A stretch of DNA of 41,164 bases, taken from assembly GCF_006874475.1 (NCBI RefSeq), contig NZ_VIRM01000068.1, forward strand, positions 1 to 41,164, written 5' to 3'. The notes beneath the pieces were generated by a model. The model was not told the origin of the DNA. It did not search any database and worked only from the letters and a program-made list of their open reading frames with translations. Position numbers and translations under genes: made by a program. The DNA comes from Microbispora hainanensis. GTDB taxonomy: Bacteria; Actinomycetota; Actinomycetes; Streptosporangiales; Streptosporangiaceae. Each line of letters starts with the position of its first letter. Position 1 is the first letter of the stretch. Of this stretch, positions 32,546-40,661 are shown one piece after another.

Positions 32546-33820
32546 GTGCTGCTCCGCTTTCGGGTGGCCAATCACCGATCCATAAGAGATGAGCAGGAGC
32601 TGTCGCTCATCGCCACGGAGTTCGACGAGGGGACGGCACGGCCGACCGGCCTCCGCCACCGAGGGCGTGATGTCCTGGCGCAGCCCGTTGTGGGCGTCTT
32701 CGGAGCCAATGCCTCGGGGAAGTCCAACCTGCTCAGCGCGCTTCTGGCGATGAGAGAGGCGGTGCGGAACTCGTTCGCCGACTGGGCGAAGTCGCCGGAG
32801 GCGGTGCCCCGGGAGCCGTTCAAACTCGACGCCGAGTCACGCGAGAAAACGACCCTCTTCGAAGTCGACCTCATGCTCGGCCGGGAGCCGATCCGCTATA
32901 CCTACGGCTTCGAGTTGTCGGATGAGCGGGTGGAAGCGGAATGGTTGCACGCCTACCCACACGGCCGCCGGAACGTCTGGTTCGACCGCGAGGCGGCTCG
33001 GCCCGTATCGGAAGGCGGGGAGTTCGTCTTCAAGGGAGAGGGCTTCAAGGGCGAACGCGATGCTCTGGTGAAGTTCACCCGGCCCAACGCGCTGTTCCTG
33101 TCCACCGGCGTCACGTTCAACGATCCTCAGTTGTCCGCGATCCATCGGTGGTTTCTGCGCGGCCTGCGGACTGTCTGGCCGGGAAGAATCCGCAAGTCCC
33201 GGCCGTACCCGACACGTAATCTGCTGACGAACCCGGAGTTCACGGATCGCTATCACGCACGGATCGCCGATCTCCTGCGGTCGGCCGATCTGGGGATCAC
33301 CAGGCTCGACACGGACCCGGAGACCGGCGAGATCAGACTCTGGCACTGTACGCCGGATGGGGGCGAGGTCCCTCTCGACTTCTATTCGGAAGAATCCCTG
33401 GGCACGCATGCCTGGTTCGTCTTCCTGGGCCCCATGCTCAGCGCGTTGGATCAGGGGTCGGTGCTCGTGGTCGACGAACTGGATTCGAGCCTGCATCCCA
33501 CGCTCGCGGCGGAGGTCGTGCGCGTCTTCCAAGATCCCGATGCCAACCCTCGTGGCGCGCAACTGCTGTTCACGACGCACGACGCGACCCTGCTCGGCGG
33601 TGCGGTGCTCGACCGCCCACTCGGCCGGGACCAGGTGTGGATCACCACCAAGAAGCGCTCGGGGGAGACCGAGCTGTACCCGTTGAGCGAGGTGAAGCCG
33701 CGCAAGGAGGAGAACCTTGAGCGCGGTTATCTCCGAGGCCGTTACGGTGGGATTCCGCGTGTGACGGCGGGTGAGGTCGCGCGCGAGGTTGCCCGGCAGG
33801 AGGCGAAGGCGACGGCGTGA
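32546..33820 (+). CDS. AAA15 / RloA-like ATPase of an abortive-infection-type pair
   Basis: A 424-residue ABC-type ATPase. It starts MLLRFRVANHRSIRDEQELSL, typical of AAA15/AbiEii proteins. The Walker A is GANASGKS (53-60) and the Walker B VLVVDELDSS has D310-E311. The ATPase lobes are split by a coiled-coil-poor insertion. In RloA-RloB and AbiL-like pairs, such an ATPase is thought to control a TOPRIM-fold nuclease partner; the RloB-like gene follows with a 4-bp overlap (GTGA). I prefer GTG 32546 over GTG 32543 because GGGGAG is then 6 rather than 3 bases away. Codon use is less GC-biased than in treZ, suggesting transfer. Confidence 0.85.
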   Translation: MLLRFRVANHRSIRDEQELSLIATEFDEGTARPTGLRHRGRDVLAQPVVGVFGANASGKSNLLSALLAMREAVRNSFADWAKSPEAVPREPFKLDAESREKTTLFEVDLMLGREPIRYTYGFELSDERVEAEWLHAYPHGRRNVWFDREAARPVSEGGEFVFKGEGFKGERDALVKFTRPNALFLSTGVTFNDPQLSAIHRWFLRGLRTVWPGRIRKSRPYPTRNLLTNPEFTDRYHARIADLLRSADLGITRLDTDPETGEIRLWHCTPDGGEVPLDFYSEESLGTHAWFVFLGPMLSALDQGSVLVVDELDSSLHPTLAAEVVRVFQDPDANPRGAQLLFTTHDATLLGGAVLDRPLGRDQVWITTKKRSGETELYPLSEVKPRKEENLERGYLRGRYGGIPRVTAGEVAREVARQEAKATA

Positions 33821-34257
33821 GCAGGCGCATAGAGGACGGCAGGGAGCAGAGAGCACGCAGGAGACGCGGCCGGCTGGACGACGAGCGCCCGCTCACGCGC
33901 AGGCTCGGGTCGCGTAGGCGGGAAGTGCGCGTGCTGTACGTGGCATGCGAGGGCGAATCGACGGAACCGGACTATTTGCAGTATCTGAACGAGCAGTTCG
34001 GCGACGGTGACGGCCGGGAACGGCAGCCCTTTCGTATTCAGCCGGTCTACCGGAAGAACGGGATGACCCCGTCCCAGGTTGTGGAAGCAGCCAGAGCAGC
34101 CGCCGCGGAAGACGAGGCATGGGCGCTCTTCGACCGCGATCGCTGGGACGACATCCCCCAGGCGATCAAAGCGGCGGCTGAGTCCCGGATCGAGCTCGCA
34201 TTTTCCCATCCGTCCACCGACGTGTGGCGGCTGCTGGTCGCGCTGGGAATCGCCTGA
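33817..34257 (+). CDS. RloB-like protein, shortened
   Basis: A 146-residue protein with the front half of an RloB domain, a TOPRIM-like nuclease fold. Visible motifs are VLYVACEGESTEPDY with E45 and E50, and ALFDRDRWDDI with D106 and D108. It then reaches IELAFSHPSTDVWRLLVALGIA and stops. Family members are usually near 200 residues or more and continue after S(N)P with a segment like CFELWLLLHF. The C-terminal SHPSTDVWRLL resembles the extreme end of other RloB proteins (NPSSDVWRLV), so about 70 residues may have been deleted in frame. Activity is uncertain. It is coupled to the AAA15 ATPase and convergent with the GMC gene. Confidence 0.75.
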   Translation: MSRRIEDGREQRARRRRGRLDDERPLTRRLGSRRREVRVLYVACEGESTEPDYLQYLNEQFGDGDGRERQPFRIQPVYRKNGMTPSQVVEAARAAAAEDEAWALFDRDRWDDIPQAIKAAAESRIELAFSHPSTDVWRLLVALGIA

Positions 34258-34275
34258 GACATGTGCATCTACTGA

Positions 34276-35886
34276 TCAGGCCTTTGGTAAGGCCTTGTCG
34301 AGGATGAGGTCGGCGGCGTGCCAGGCCATCGCCATGATGGGGCCGTTGAGGTTGCCCGAGATCATCGTGGGCAGCACCGAGCAGTCGACGATCCGCAGGT
34401 TGTCGAGGCCTCTCACGCGCAGCCGCGCGTCGACCACGTCGTCGTCGTGCGGGCCCATGGCGCAGGTGCCCATCGCGTGGTAGCCGCAGTAGCCGCCGCC
34501 GAGCGCCGCGTCGATGATCTCCTCGTCCGAGCCGACCCCGGGACCGGGAAACGTCTCGGACGCCAGCCGTCCCGCGATGGGCTCCTGGGCGAAGTATTCG
34601 CGCATGCGGCGGAACAGGTCGACGCCGACCTGCCGGTCGTGCTCCGAGCCGAAGTAGTTGGGCTCGATGTGGAGCGGCGCGGCGGGGTCGGCGGAGGTGA
34701 TGGCCACGCTGCCCTCCGCCGTCGGGCGGAGGATCTCGGCGACGACCGAGACCCCCGGTTGCCGCTCGACCGCGACCGTCTCGCCCGCCCGGTAGGTCGC
34801 CACCGACCACGGCCCCATCAGCAGCTGGGCGTCCGGCCGGTCCAGCTCGGGACGGGTCTTGAGGAAGGCGATCACGTCGTAGGCCGGAGCGGCGAGCGGG
34901 CCCCTGTGGTTCATCAGGTAGCGCAGTGCGGTGAGGCCCTGCCGCAACGGCGTGGACAGCATGCGGTTGTAGCCCAGGTCGTCCTTCAGGCGGAACTTCA
35001 GCGCCAGGCACCGGTGCTCGCGCATGCGGGCGCCGACCATCGGCCGGTCCAGCCGGACCTCCACGCCGGCCGCCCGCAGCACCTCCGCGGGGCCGATGCC
35101 GGACGACTGCAGCAGCTTCGGCGTGCCCAGGCTGCCCAGCGCCAGGACGACCTCCCGGGCCGCCCGATATTCGACGGTGGCGCCGCCGGCGTCCCGGGCG
35201 GTGACCCCGACGACCTTGTCGCCGTCGAACAGCAGCCCGGTCACCGTCGTCCCGGTCACGACGGTGAGGTTGCTCCGGTGGCGTACGGGGTGGAGGAAGG
35301 CCCGGGCCGCGCTGAACCGCCGCCCGTCCTTGATGGTCGCCATCGCGTGGCCGACCCGTTCGTCGTCGGACTCGTTGACGTCCGGCATCGCGGTCAGGCC
35401 GAGTGCGGCGCCGGATGCGATCATCTCGTCGCAGAGCGGATCGGGGTCACGCGGAGGGGACACGTGCAGCGGCCCGCCCGCCCCGCGCGTCGCCGTGGCG
35501 CCCAGGGCGTTGTCCTCCATCGCCCGGAAGATCGGCAGAATCGTGTCCCAGCCCCAGCCGGGGTTGCCGAGCCGTACGAGCTCGTCGTAGTCGGCGCGGT
35601 GGCCGCGGTTGTACACCATGCCGTTGATGGAGCTCGACCCGCCGAGCACCCGCCCGCGCGGCCAGATCTCGGCCTGCCCGTCGGGACCGAACGGCTGTGT
35701 CCGGTAGTGCCAGACCTTCCGCGGATCGTCGAACAGCTTCCCGAACCCCTTGGGCACCTGGTAGAGCGGGTGGCGGTCGGCGCCGCCCGCCTCGACGAGC
35801 AGCACGCGGACGGCGGGATCCTCCGACAGCCGGTTCGCCAGGACACATCCGGCCGAACCGGCCCCGATCACCAAATAGTCGATCAT
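34276..35886 (-). CDS. GMC-family FAD-dependent oxidoreductase
   Basis: A 536-residue flavoprotein. It has the FAD-binding YLVIGAGSAGCVLANRL (4-20), the GMC signature RGRVLGGSSSINGMVY, the second GMC signature near ALGSLGTPKLLQSSGIGP, and the C-terminal YHAMGTCAMG with the catalytic His region. The closest well-known types are choline dehydrogenase and other alcohol dehydrogenases, but the substrate cannot be read from sequence. Near the C-terminus it has NLNGPIMAMAWHAAD, where choline dehydrogenases read N(T)NAPTIMIAEKAAD. It appears to be a single gene. Confidence 0.9.
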   Translation of the reverse strand: MIDYLVIGAGSAGCVLANRLSEDPAVRVLLVEAGGADRHPLYQVPKGFGKLFDDPRKVWHYRTQPFGPDGQAEIWPRGRVLGGSSSINGMVYNRGHRADYDELVRLGNPGWGWDTILPIFRAMEDNALGATATRGAGGPLHVSPPRDPDPLCDEMIASGAALGLTAMPDVNESDDERVGHAMATIKDGRRFSAARAFLHPVRHRSNLTVVTGTTVTGLLFDGDKVVGVTARDAGGATVEYRAAREVVLALGSLGTPKLLQSSGIGPAEVLRAAGVEVRLDRPMVGARMREHRCLALKFRLKDDLGYNRMLSTPLRQGLTALRYLMNHRGPLAAPAYDVIAFLKTRPELDRPDAQLLMGPWSVATYRAGETVAVERQPGVSVVAEILRPTAEGSVAITSADPAAPLHIEPNYFGSEHDRQVGVDLFRRMREYFAQEPIAGRLASETFPGPGVGSDEEIIDAALGGGYCGYHAMGTCAMGPHDDDVVDARLRVRGLDNLRIVDCSVLPTMISGNLNGPIMAMAWHAADLILDKALPKA

Positions 35887-35926
35887 GCCCCCATCTTGCC
35901 CACGCGGCTCCGGTGAGGACAGATCT

Positions 35927-36406
35927 CTAGGCGGCCTGGGCGGCGGGCAGTTCGAAGGTGACGGTGTCGGGGACGGCGGTGTAGAGCCGCCAGCTCAGGC
36001 AGGTGCGCTGGGCGACGACGGTCACGTGCAGGCCGCGGCCCGCCAGCCAGAGGGCGAGGTCGGCGAAGTAGCCGTCGCCCGACCCGATCACCGCCCGCTC
36101 GAACCGCAGGTCCACCCGGGTCGTACGGGCCGCGTCGTCGAGGGCGTGGTCGGCGCCGTCCGGGCCCGAACGGGCCAGCAACTGCACCCCGCGCAGCACG
36201 ATTCCCACGGAGACGAGCGCGTTGTGGTTGACCGCCACGATGAACTGGTCGAGCGGCCCGACCGGCACCGTCCGCTGGTAGGTGCTCATCACCCGCCGTA
36301 CGTCATGGGTGGTCGGCAGGGGAGATCCGGTCAGGTTCTCGATGTCCAGGAGATGGATCGCGCGCCCGCGACGCAGTGACCTGAGGCGAGTGATGGGGGT
36401 GCTCAC
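35927..36406 (-). CDS. NYN/PIN-like domain protein
   Basis: A 159-residue protein with the acidic constellation of NYN (PIN-like) RNases: D21 and N24 in LLDIENL, D83-D86-D90 in GPDGADHALDD, and D111 and D116 in IGSGDGYFADLALWL. The last motif and the following GRGLHVTVVA are typical of the family. RNA or DNA cleavage is likely but unproven. The GTG at 36406 is preceded by AAGGGAGCAAGGATC. It is divergent from the DNA methylase gene, with which it shares a 146-bp intergenic region. Confidence 0.75.
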   Translation of the reverse strand: MSTPITRLRSLRRGRAIHLLDIENLTGSPLPTTHDVRRVMSTYQRTVPVGPLDQFIVAVNHNALVSVGIVLRGVQLLARSGPDGADHALDDAARTTRVDLRFERAVIGSGDGYFADLALWLAGRGLHVTVVAQRTCLSWRLYTAVPDTVTFELPAAQAA

Positions 36407-36440
36407 GATCCTTGCTCCCTTCCATGCCGACTCCAGGCGT

Positions 36441-36468
36441 CCATTAGAGCATGTGTTGACACAATCAA
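36441..36468 (-). promoter_or_regulatory. possible promoter of the NYN gene
   Basis: On the minus strand TTGATT (36468-36463) and TAATGG (36446-36441) are 16 bp apart, a fair sigma-70-like pair for the NYN gene. The dyad GTTGA-CACAA-TCAAC overlaps the upstream box and could be an operator shared with the methylase gene. Confidence 0.35.
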
Positions 36469-36552
36469 CCAGACCTTGGCGGGACGTTGCCCATGTCCGG
36501 GGCATCGGATATCGTCCGGTCGGATCGAAGAACCGGCGGAAGGCGGAGCGGC

Positions 36553-38556
36553 GTGCGGCGAGACGTACACGTCACCGCGGCGGACATCGCCCGCCTGGCC
36601 GGCGTGGGACGTGCGGCGGTCAGCAACTGGCGGCGCAGGCACGACGACTTTCCCGAGCCCGTGGGAGGCACGTCCACCAGCCCGGCCTTCTCTCTCGCGG
36701 AGATCCGTGAGTGGCTGCGCGGCCACACCGAGGGCAGGGACCTTCCCCCGGACGAATGGCTCTGGCAGGACCTGCGCACCACCGTCGACGACGACGATCT
36801 CGCCGACCTGATCGCCGACCTCGGGGCCTTCCTGGTGTACGTGCAGCACGAGGCCGACGACTGGGCCAGGCTCTCGGCCGGGGCCGACGAGGAGGTGGCG
36901 CGGGAGCTTCCGGCCCGGGTGCGCGCCGCGTGCGCGGAGACCGTCAGCGCGGAGGCGTTCCCCGAGACCGTTCCGGTGACCCGTGTGCCGCTGGTCCGCT
37001 CGATCGCCCGCCTGGCCGCCGAACGCGGCGCCCGCGACACCTTCGAGTTCCTGCGTGAGCGGTACTTCGAGGTGCACACCCGGCGCGTCTACTCCACCCC
37101 CGCCGAGATCGTGACGCTGACGCTCGACCTCGTGGGCGACGGGTTCCGCTCTCTGCTCGACCCGGCCTGCGGCTCGGGCCGCATCCTCGGCCGCGCGCTC
37201 GAACGCTCGCCGGGGGCCCGGCTGCTCGGCCAGGACGCTGATCCCGTGGCCGCCCGGCTCGCCGCCGTACGGCTCGCGCTGCGCTGCGACACCGCGCGGA
37301 TCAGGGCGGGAGACTCCCTGCGCGCGGACGCCTTCCCGGGCGAGCTGGTGGACGCGGTGGTGTGCAACCCGCCGTTCAACGACCGCAACTGGGGTTACGA
37401 GGAGCTGACGGCCGACCCCCGGTGGGAGTACGGCCTGCCGCCGCGCGTGGAGCCGGAGCTGGCCTGGGTGCAGCACGCGCTCGCCCACCTGGCGCCGAGA
37501 GGCGTGGCCGTGCTCCTCATGCCTCCAGCCGTCGCCTCCCGCAGATCGGGCCGCCGGATCAGGTCTCAGCTGCTGCGGCGCGGCGCATTGCGCGCGGTCA
37601 TCGCGCTCCCGCAGGGCGCCGTGCCCAACGTGGCGGTCGGCCTGACGCTGTGGATCCTGTGCCCGCCGCCCGAGGGCGGCACGCCGAGTCAGGTGCTGAT
37701 GGTCGACACCTCCGGCAGACCGCACGACTACGCCGGGGTGGCCGCCGCGGCCTGGCGCGAGTTCAGCGCCGGTCGCGAGCTGGACGAGCCGGGCGTCAGC
37801 AGGTCGGTCCCGCTCGTCGATCTGCTCGACGACGACGTGGACCTCACGCCCGCCCGCTACCTGTCCACCGCCGCCGACGACCTGTCACCGGAGCGCATCG
37901 CCGAAGCCCGCTCCCGGCTCGACGAGCTGCTGGGGACCGTCGCCCGGCTGCTGCCGTCCGTCGCGGCGGCGCCGGCGGACGAGCTCGCCCTGGCCCCGCT
38001 GCCCGAGCTGGTGCGGCGCGGCATGCTCGTGGTCGAGCAGCAGACACCGGCCCGGCCGGGAGAGAAACCTCTCCGGGGGGCGCCGGTGCTCACCGTCGAG
38101 GACGTGCTGGCGGACCGGCCCGCGACGGGATCCTGGGAACAGGCCGGAGCCCGGCCGATCGTCACGCGGCCCGGCGACGTCGTGGTGCCGCAGGTCGTCG
38201 CCGTCCCGGTCGCGCGGGTGGTGACGAAGGGCGACGCCCTGCTCGGCCCCTACCTGTCCCTGCTGCGGCCCGATCCCGAGGTGCTCGACCCCGACTTCCT
38301 GGCCGGTTTCCTCTGCGCGTCGGTGAACGTCCGCCACTACACCTCCATGTCCTCGCGCTATCGCGTGGACGTACGGCGTGCGGAGCTGCCGCTGCTGCCG
38401 TTGGAGGAGCAACGCCGCTATGGCGCGGTGTTCCGGCGCCTGGCCGACTTCCGGTCGGCCCTGCGGGAGGCGGCGACGCTCGGCGAGGACCTGGTCAGGC
38501 TGGTCGCCGACGGCCTCGCCCACGGCGCCGTACGGCCGCCGAGCAGGGTCGGCTGA
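36553..38556 (+). CDS. N6-adenine DNA methylase with N-terminal HTH and C-terminal specificity-like region
   Basis: A 667-residue fusion. An AlpA/MerR-like helix-turn-helix comes first (VTAADIARLAGVGRAAVSNWRRR). An HsdM-type methylase domain has motif I DPACGSGRILG (D203) and motif IV NPPF (N272). A C-terminal part resembles half of a type I specificity subunit (PGDVVVPQ, LAGFLCASVNVRHY, LPLLPLEEQRR). No restriction subunit is adjacent. I prefer GTG 36553 because GGCGGAG lies just upstream and homologues begin near the HTH; the ATG at 36493 is an alternative. The pyrophosphohydrolase gene begins one base after its stop, so the two are likely translated together. Confidence 0.85.
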   Translation: MRRDVHVTAADIARLAGVGRAAVSNWRRRHDDFPEPVGGTSTSPAFSLAEIREWLRGHTEGRDLPPDEWLWQDLRTTVDDDDLADLIADLGAFLVYVQHEADDWARLSAGADEEVARELPARVRAACAETVSAEAFPETVPVTRVPLVRSIARLAAERGARDTFEFLRERYFEVHTRRVYSTPAEIVTLTLDLVGDGFRSLLDPACGSGRILGRALERSPGARLLGQDADPVAARLAAVRLALRCDTARIRAGDSLRADAFPGELVDAVVCNPPFNDRNWGYEELTADPRWEYGLPPRVEPELAWVQHALAHLAPRGVAVLLMPPAVASRRSGRRIRSQLLRRGALRAVIALPQGAVPNVAVGLTLWILCPPPEGGTPSQVLMVDTSGRPHDYAGVAAAAWREFSAGRELDEPGVSRSVPLVDLLDDDVDLTPARYLSTAADDLSPERIAEARSRLDELLGTVARLLPSVAAAPADELALAPLPELVRRGMLVVEQQTPARPGEKPLRGAPVLTVEDVLADRPATGSWEQAGARPIVTRPGDVVVPQVVAVPVARVVTKGDALLGPYLSLLRPDPEVLDPDFLAGFLCASVNVRHYTSMSSRYRVDVRRAELPLLPLEEQRRYGAVFRRLADFRSALREAATLGEDLVRLVADGLAHGAVRPPSRVG

Positions 38557-38557
38557 C

Positions 38558-38914
38558 GTGAGCGGTGAGCTGGAGCACCTGGCCGCCCGGCTGCGCGAGT
38601 TCGTCCGCGAGCGCGACTGGGAGAGGTTCCACACGCCCAAGAACCTGGCGATGGCCCTCGCCGGAGAGGCGGGGGAGCTGGTCGCCGAGTTCCAGTGGCT
38701 GACGGCCGAGGAGTCGTGCGACCTCGGCGAGGACGCCCTGCGCAGGGTCCGCGCCGAGCTCGGGGACGTGACGTTGTATCTGGTCAGGCTGGCCGACGCG
38801 CTGGGCGTCGACCTGGCCGAGGCGGCGAACGCCAAGCTGGACGAGAACGAACGCCGCTACGATCCCGAGACCTACCGCGGCTCGGCCAGGAAGGCGCCCC
38901 CGCTGACCTCGTGA
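38558..38914 (+). CDS. MazG-like nucleotide pyrophosphohydrolase
   Basis: A 118-residue all-alpha NTP pyrophosphatase of the RS21-C6/dCTPP1-like group. It contains RDWERFHTPKNLAMALAGEAGEL, with E37 and E40 of the metal-binding ExxE, and ELGDVTLYLVRLADALGVDL, with E67 and D70 of the second motif. Such enzymes turn (often modified) dNTPs, for example dCTP, into monophosphates. Coupling to a DNA methylase suggests a role in nucleotide sanitation or anti-phage nucleotide control; this is inferred. It starts at GTG 38558. Confidence 0.88.
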   Translation: MSGELEHLAARLREFVRERDWERFHTPKNLAMALAGEAGELVAEFQWLTAEESCDLGEDALRRVRAELGDVTLYLVRLADALGVDLAEAANAKLDENERRYDPETYRGSARKAPPLTS

Positions 38915-38930
38915 CGTCCCCGTCGCCCGG

Positions 38931-39461
38931 TCACGCCTCCGGGCGGCGAGGCGGGGGCGGCGTCATCGATCCCTTCGGCCACCTGGCGGGCGACGGCCAG
39001 GCGAGGAGCTGGAACCAGACGGACTTGCCGTACGGCGTGAGGGTCCAGCCCCAGTGGTGGGAGCATGCCTGGACGATGGCGAGCCCCCGGCCGTACGGGT
39101 CGAGCGCGCCGGCGCGCCGCAGCCGGGGGAGCTCGGGGCAGGGGTCGTGGACGTCCACGACGAGCAGGTCGTTCTCCCGGCTGACCGTGACCCGGACCGT
39201 GCCCGCCGGCGAGGCTCCGCCGACGCCGGTCGTGCCGTGGATGAGCGCGTTGGTGATGAGCTCCGACGCCAGGAGCTCGGCGACCTCGGGGACCCCATCG
39301 GCCGCGTTCCAGTCGGCGGCCGCATCTCGGACGAACCGCCGCGCCGAGGCGACGCAGCGGGTGTCGCGGGGCAGCCATTTCTCGCCGAGGACGGGGACGA
39401 GGCGGTCGGGCGTATAGCGATATTGGGCCAGCACCGTGCGGGCCGCGATTGCCTCGGTCAT
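38931..39461 (-). CDS. RsbW-like ATP-binding regulator
   Basis: A 176-residue HATPase_c protein of the anti-sigma-factor kinase type. The N box reads ELITNALIHGT, then DVHDPCPELP and GRGLAIVQACSHHWG. Actinobacteria carry many such proteins, some acting as sigma-factor antagonists. A C-terminal Pro-rich tail is present. GGGAG precedes the ATG at 39461; an ATG nine codons upstream is less supported. It is divergent from the XRE/DUF5753 gene, a frequent neighbourhood in these genomes. Confidence 0.87.
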   Translation of the reverse strand: MTEAIAARTVLAQYRYTPDRLVPVLGEKWLPRDTRCVASARRFVRDAAADWNAADGVPEVAELLASELITNALIHGTTGVGGASPAGTVRVTVSRENDLLVVDVHDPCPELPRLRRAGALDPYGRGLAIVQACSHHWGWTLTPYGKSVWFQLLAWPSPARWPKGSMTPPPPRRPEA

Positions 39462-39527
39462 CGGCGTACTCCCGTTGTCGAAATCCATGTCCAGACTGTC
39501 CGCTCACGACTACTGTAAGTGTCGATT

Positions 39528-39543
39528 TCGTTACCAAGAACGA
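39528..39543. promoter_or_regulatory. small dyad in the XRE promoter region
   Basis: TCGTT (39528-39532) and AACGA (39539-39543) form a dyad with a 6-bp centre in the AT-richer space between the divergent RsbW-like and XRE genes. A candidate operator, weak by itself. Confidence 0.3.
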
Positions 39544-39591
39544 CATTTGAAGGTCGTGTCCATTCGTTGAACTCCGACACAAGGGGGCGTT

Positions 39592-40371
39592 GTGGTTGAT
39601 GTCTACTCACCACAGGCGATATGGGGCAGAGAGTTACGGCACTACCGGCAGGCGGCGGGGCTGACCCAGGCCCAGCTGGCCCACAAGGTGCATTTCAGCG
39701 AGTCGCTGATCAGCGGTATCGAGACCGGCCAGCTTCCGGCCAGTGCGGAGTTCGCGCGGTGCTGCGACGAGGCGCTGTCCACAGGCGGCGCGCTCTACCG
39801 CCTGCTCGACTGGCGCAAGGGCCAGGTGTCCCCCTCCTGGTTCGGCAAGTGGCGCGACAAGGAACAGGTCGCCACCACACTTCGCTCCTATCAGCCGCTT
39901 GTCATACCGGGCCTGCTGCAGACAGAGGCGTACGCCCGCGTGCTGTTGTCGGGGGACGAGACGGCGGTGGCCGCACGGCTGGACCGTCAGCGGATCCTCA
40001 CCCGTGAGGATCCGCCACCTCCGATCCTCCGATGCGTCATCGACGAGGCCGTTTTGCATCGGCCGATCGGGGCAGCGCTGGTCATGCGCGAACAACTGCA
40101 TCACCTGCTGGCGATGGTGGGCCCGAGGCTGAGCATTCAGGTCGTCCCGCATGGGATGCATTCGGGCTTGCTCGGTGGGTTCTCCATTGCGACGCTGGAC
40201 GGAGGAAACGATCTGGTCTATATGGAGACGGCCGTCCGGGGCCTCACTACGAGCGACCAAGAGGACGTCACGGCAGCCATCGAGTGCTTCGAAGCCATCC
40301 GCACCGAGGCGTTGCCGCTGAGCATGTCCACCGACCTCATCAGAAAGACAGTGGAGGAGAGATGGACCTGA
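39592..40371 (+). CDS. XRE-family regulator with DUF5753 domain
   Basis: A 259-residue regulator. The helix-turn-helix (about 11-65, LTQAQLAHKVHFSESLISGIE) is followed by DUF5753 with the conserved VIPGLLQTEAYARVLL. The start is GTG 39592 with AAGGGGG upstream. It overlaps by 10 bp with the DUF397 gene, so the two are coupled and probably act as a pair. This is the second such pair in the window and is not closely similar to the one at 14473-15336. Confidence 0.9.
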   Translation: MVDVYSPQAIWGRELRHYRQAAGLTQAQLAHKVHFSESLISGIETGQLPASAEFARCCDEALSTGGALYRLLDWRKGQVSPSWFGKWRDKEQVATTLRSYQPLVIPGLLQTEAYARVLLSGDETAVAARLDRQRILTREDPPPPILRCVIDEAVLHRPIGAALVMREQLHHLLAMVGPRLSIQVVPHGMHSGLLGGFSIATLDGGNDLVYMETAVRGLTTSDQEDVTAAIECFEAIRTEALPLSMSTDLIRKTVEERWT

Positions 40372-40592
40372 GCCGGGCGCGCTGGCGCAAGTCGAGCTAC
40401 TCGGGAAGCAACGGCGGGGACTGCGTCGAGGTGGCGGAGATCGATGGCGACGGACCCGAGCACAAGAGCGGCCGGTTGATCGCCGTACGGGACTCAAAGG
40501 ACCCCGACGGCCCCGTGCTGTTCTTCACCCCTGAGGAGTGGAAGGCGTTCCTGCTCGGCGTCCACGCCGGCGAGTTCGAGCCGGCCCCCTGA
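40362..40592 (+). CDS. DUF397 protein
   Basis: A 76-residue protein with the full family pattern: ARWRKSSYSGSNGGDCVEVAE, then VRDSKDPDGPVLFFTPEEWKAFL. It is the canonical DUF397 form, more complete than the two at 13913-14446. GGAGGAG precedes the ATG at 40362, which lies inside the end of the XRE gene. Probably a small regulator or partner of that protein. Confidence 0.92.
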   Translation: MDLSRARWRKSSYSGSNGGDCVEVAEIDGDGPEHKSGRLIAVRDSKDPDGPVLFFTPEEWKAFLLGVHAGEFEPAP

Positions 40593-40661
40593 GGCCGCGG
40601 CCCGTCCAGTACGCCGTGCCGTGACGAGGTCCTCATCCGGGCCGCGGACAGCAGTGCCTTG

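Noticed and set aside
34278..34295. AGGCCT-TTGGTA-AGGCCT dyad between convergent RloB and GMC genes as a terminator
   Set aside because: The stem is only six base pairs, lies inside the last GMC codons and has no T-run, so support is too weak.
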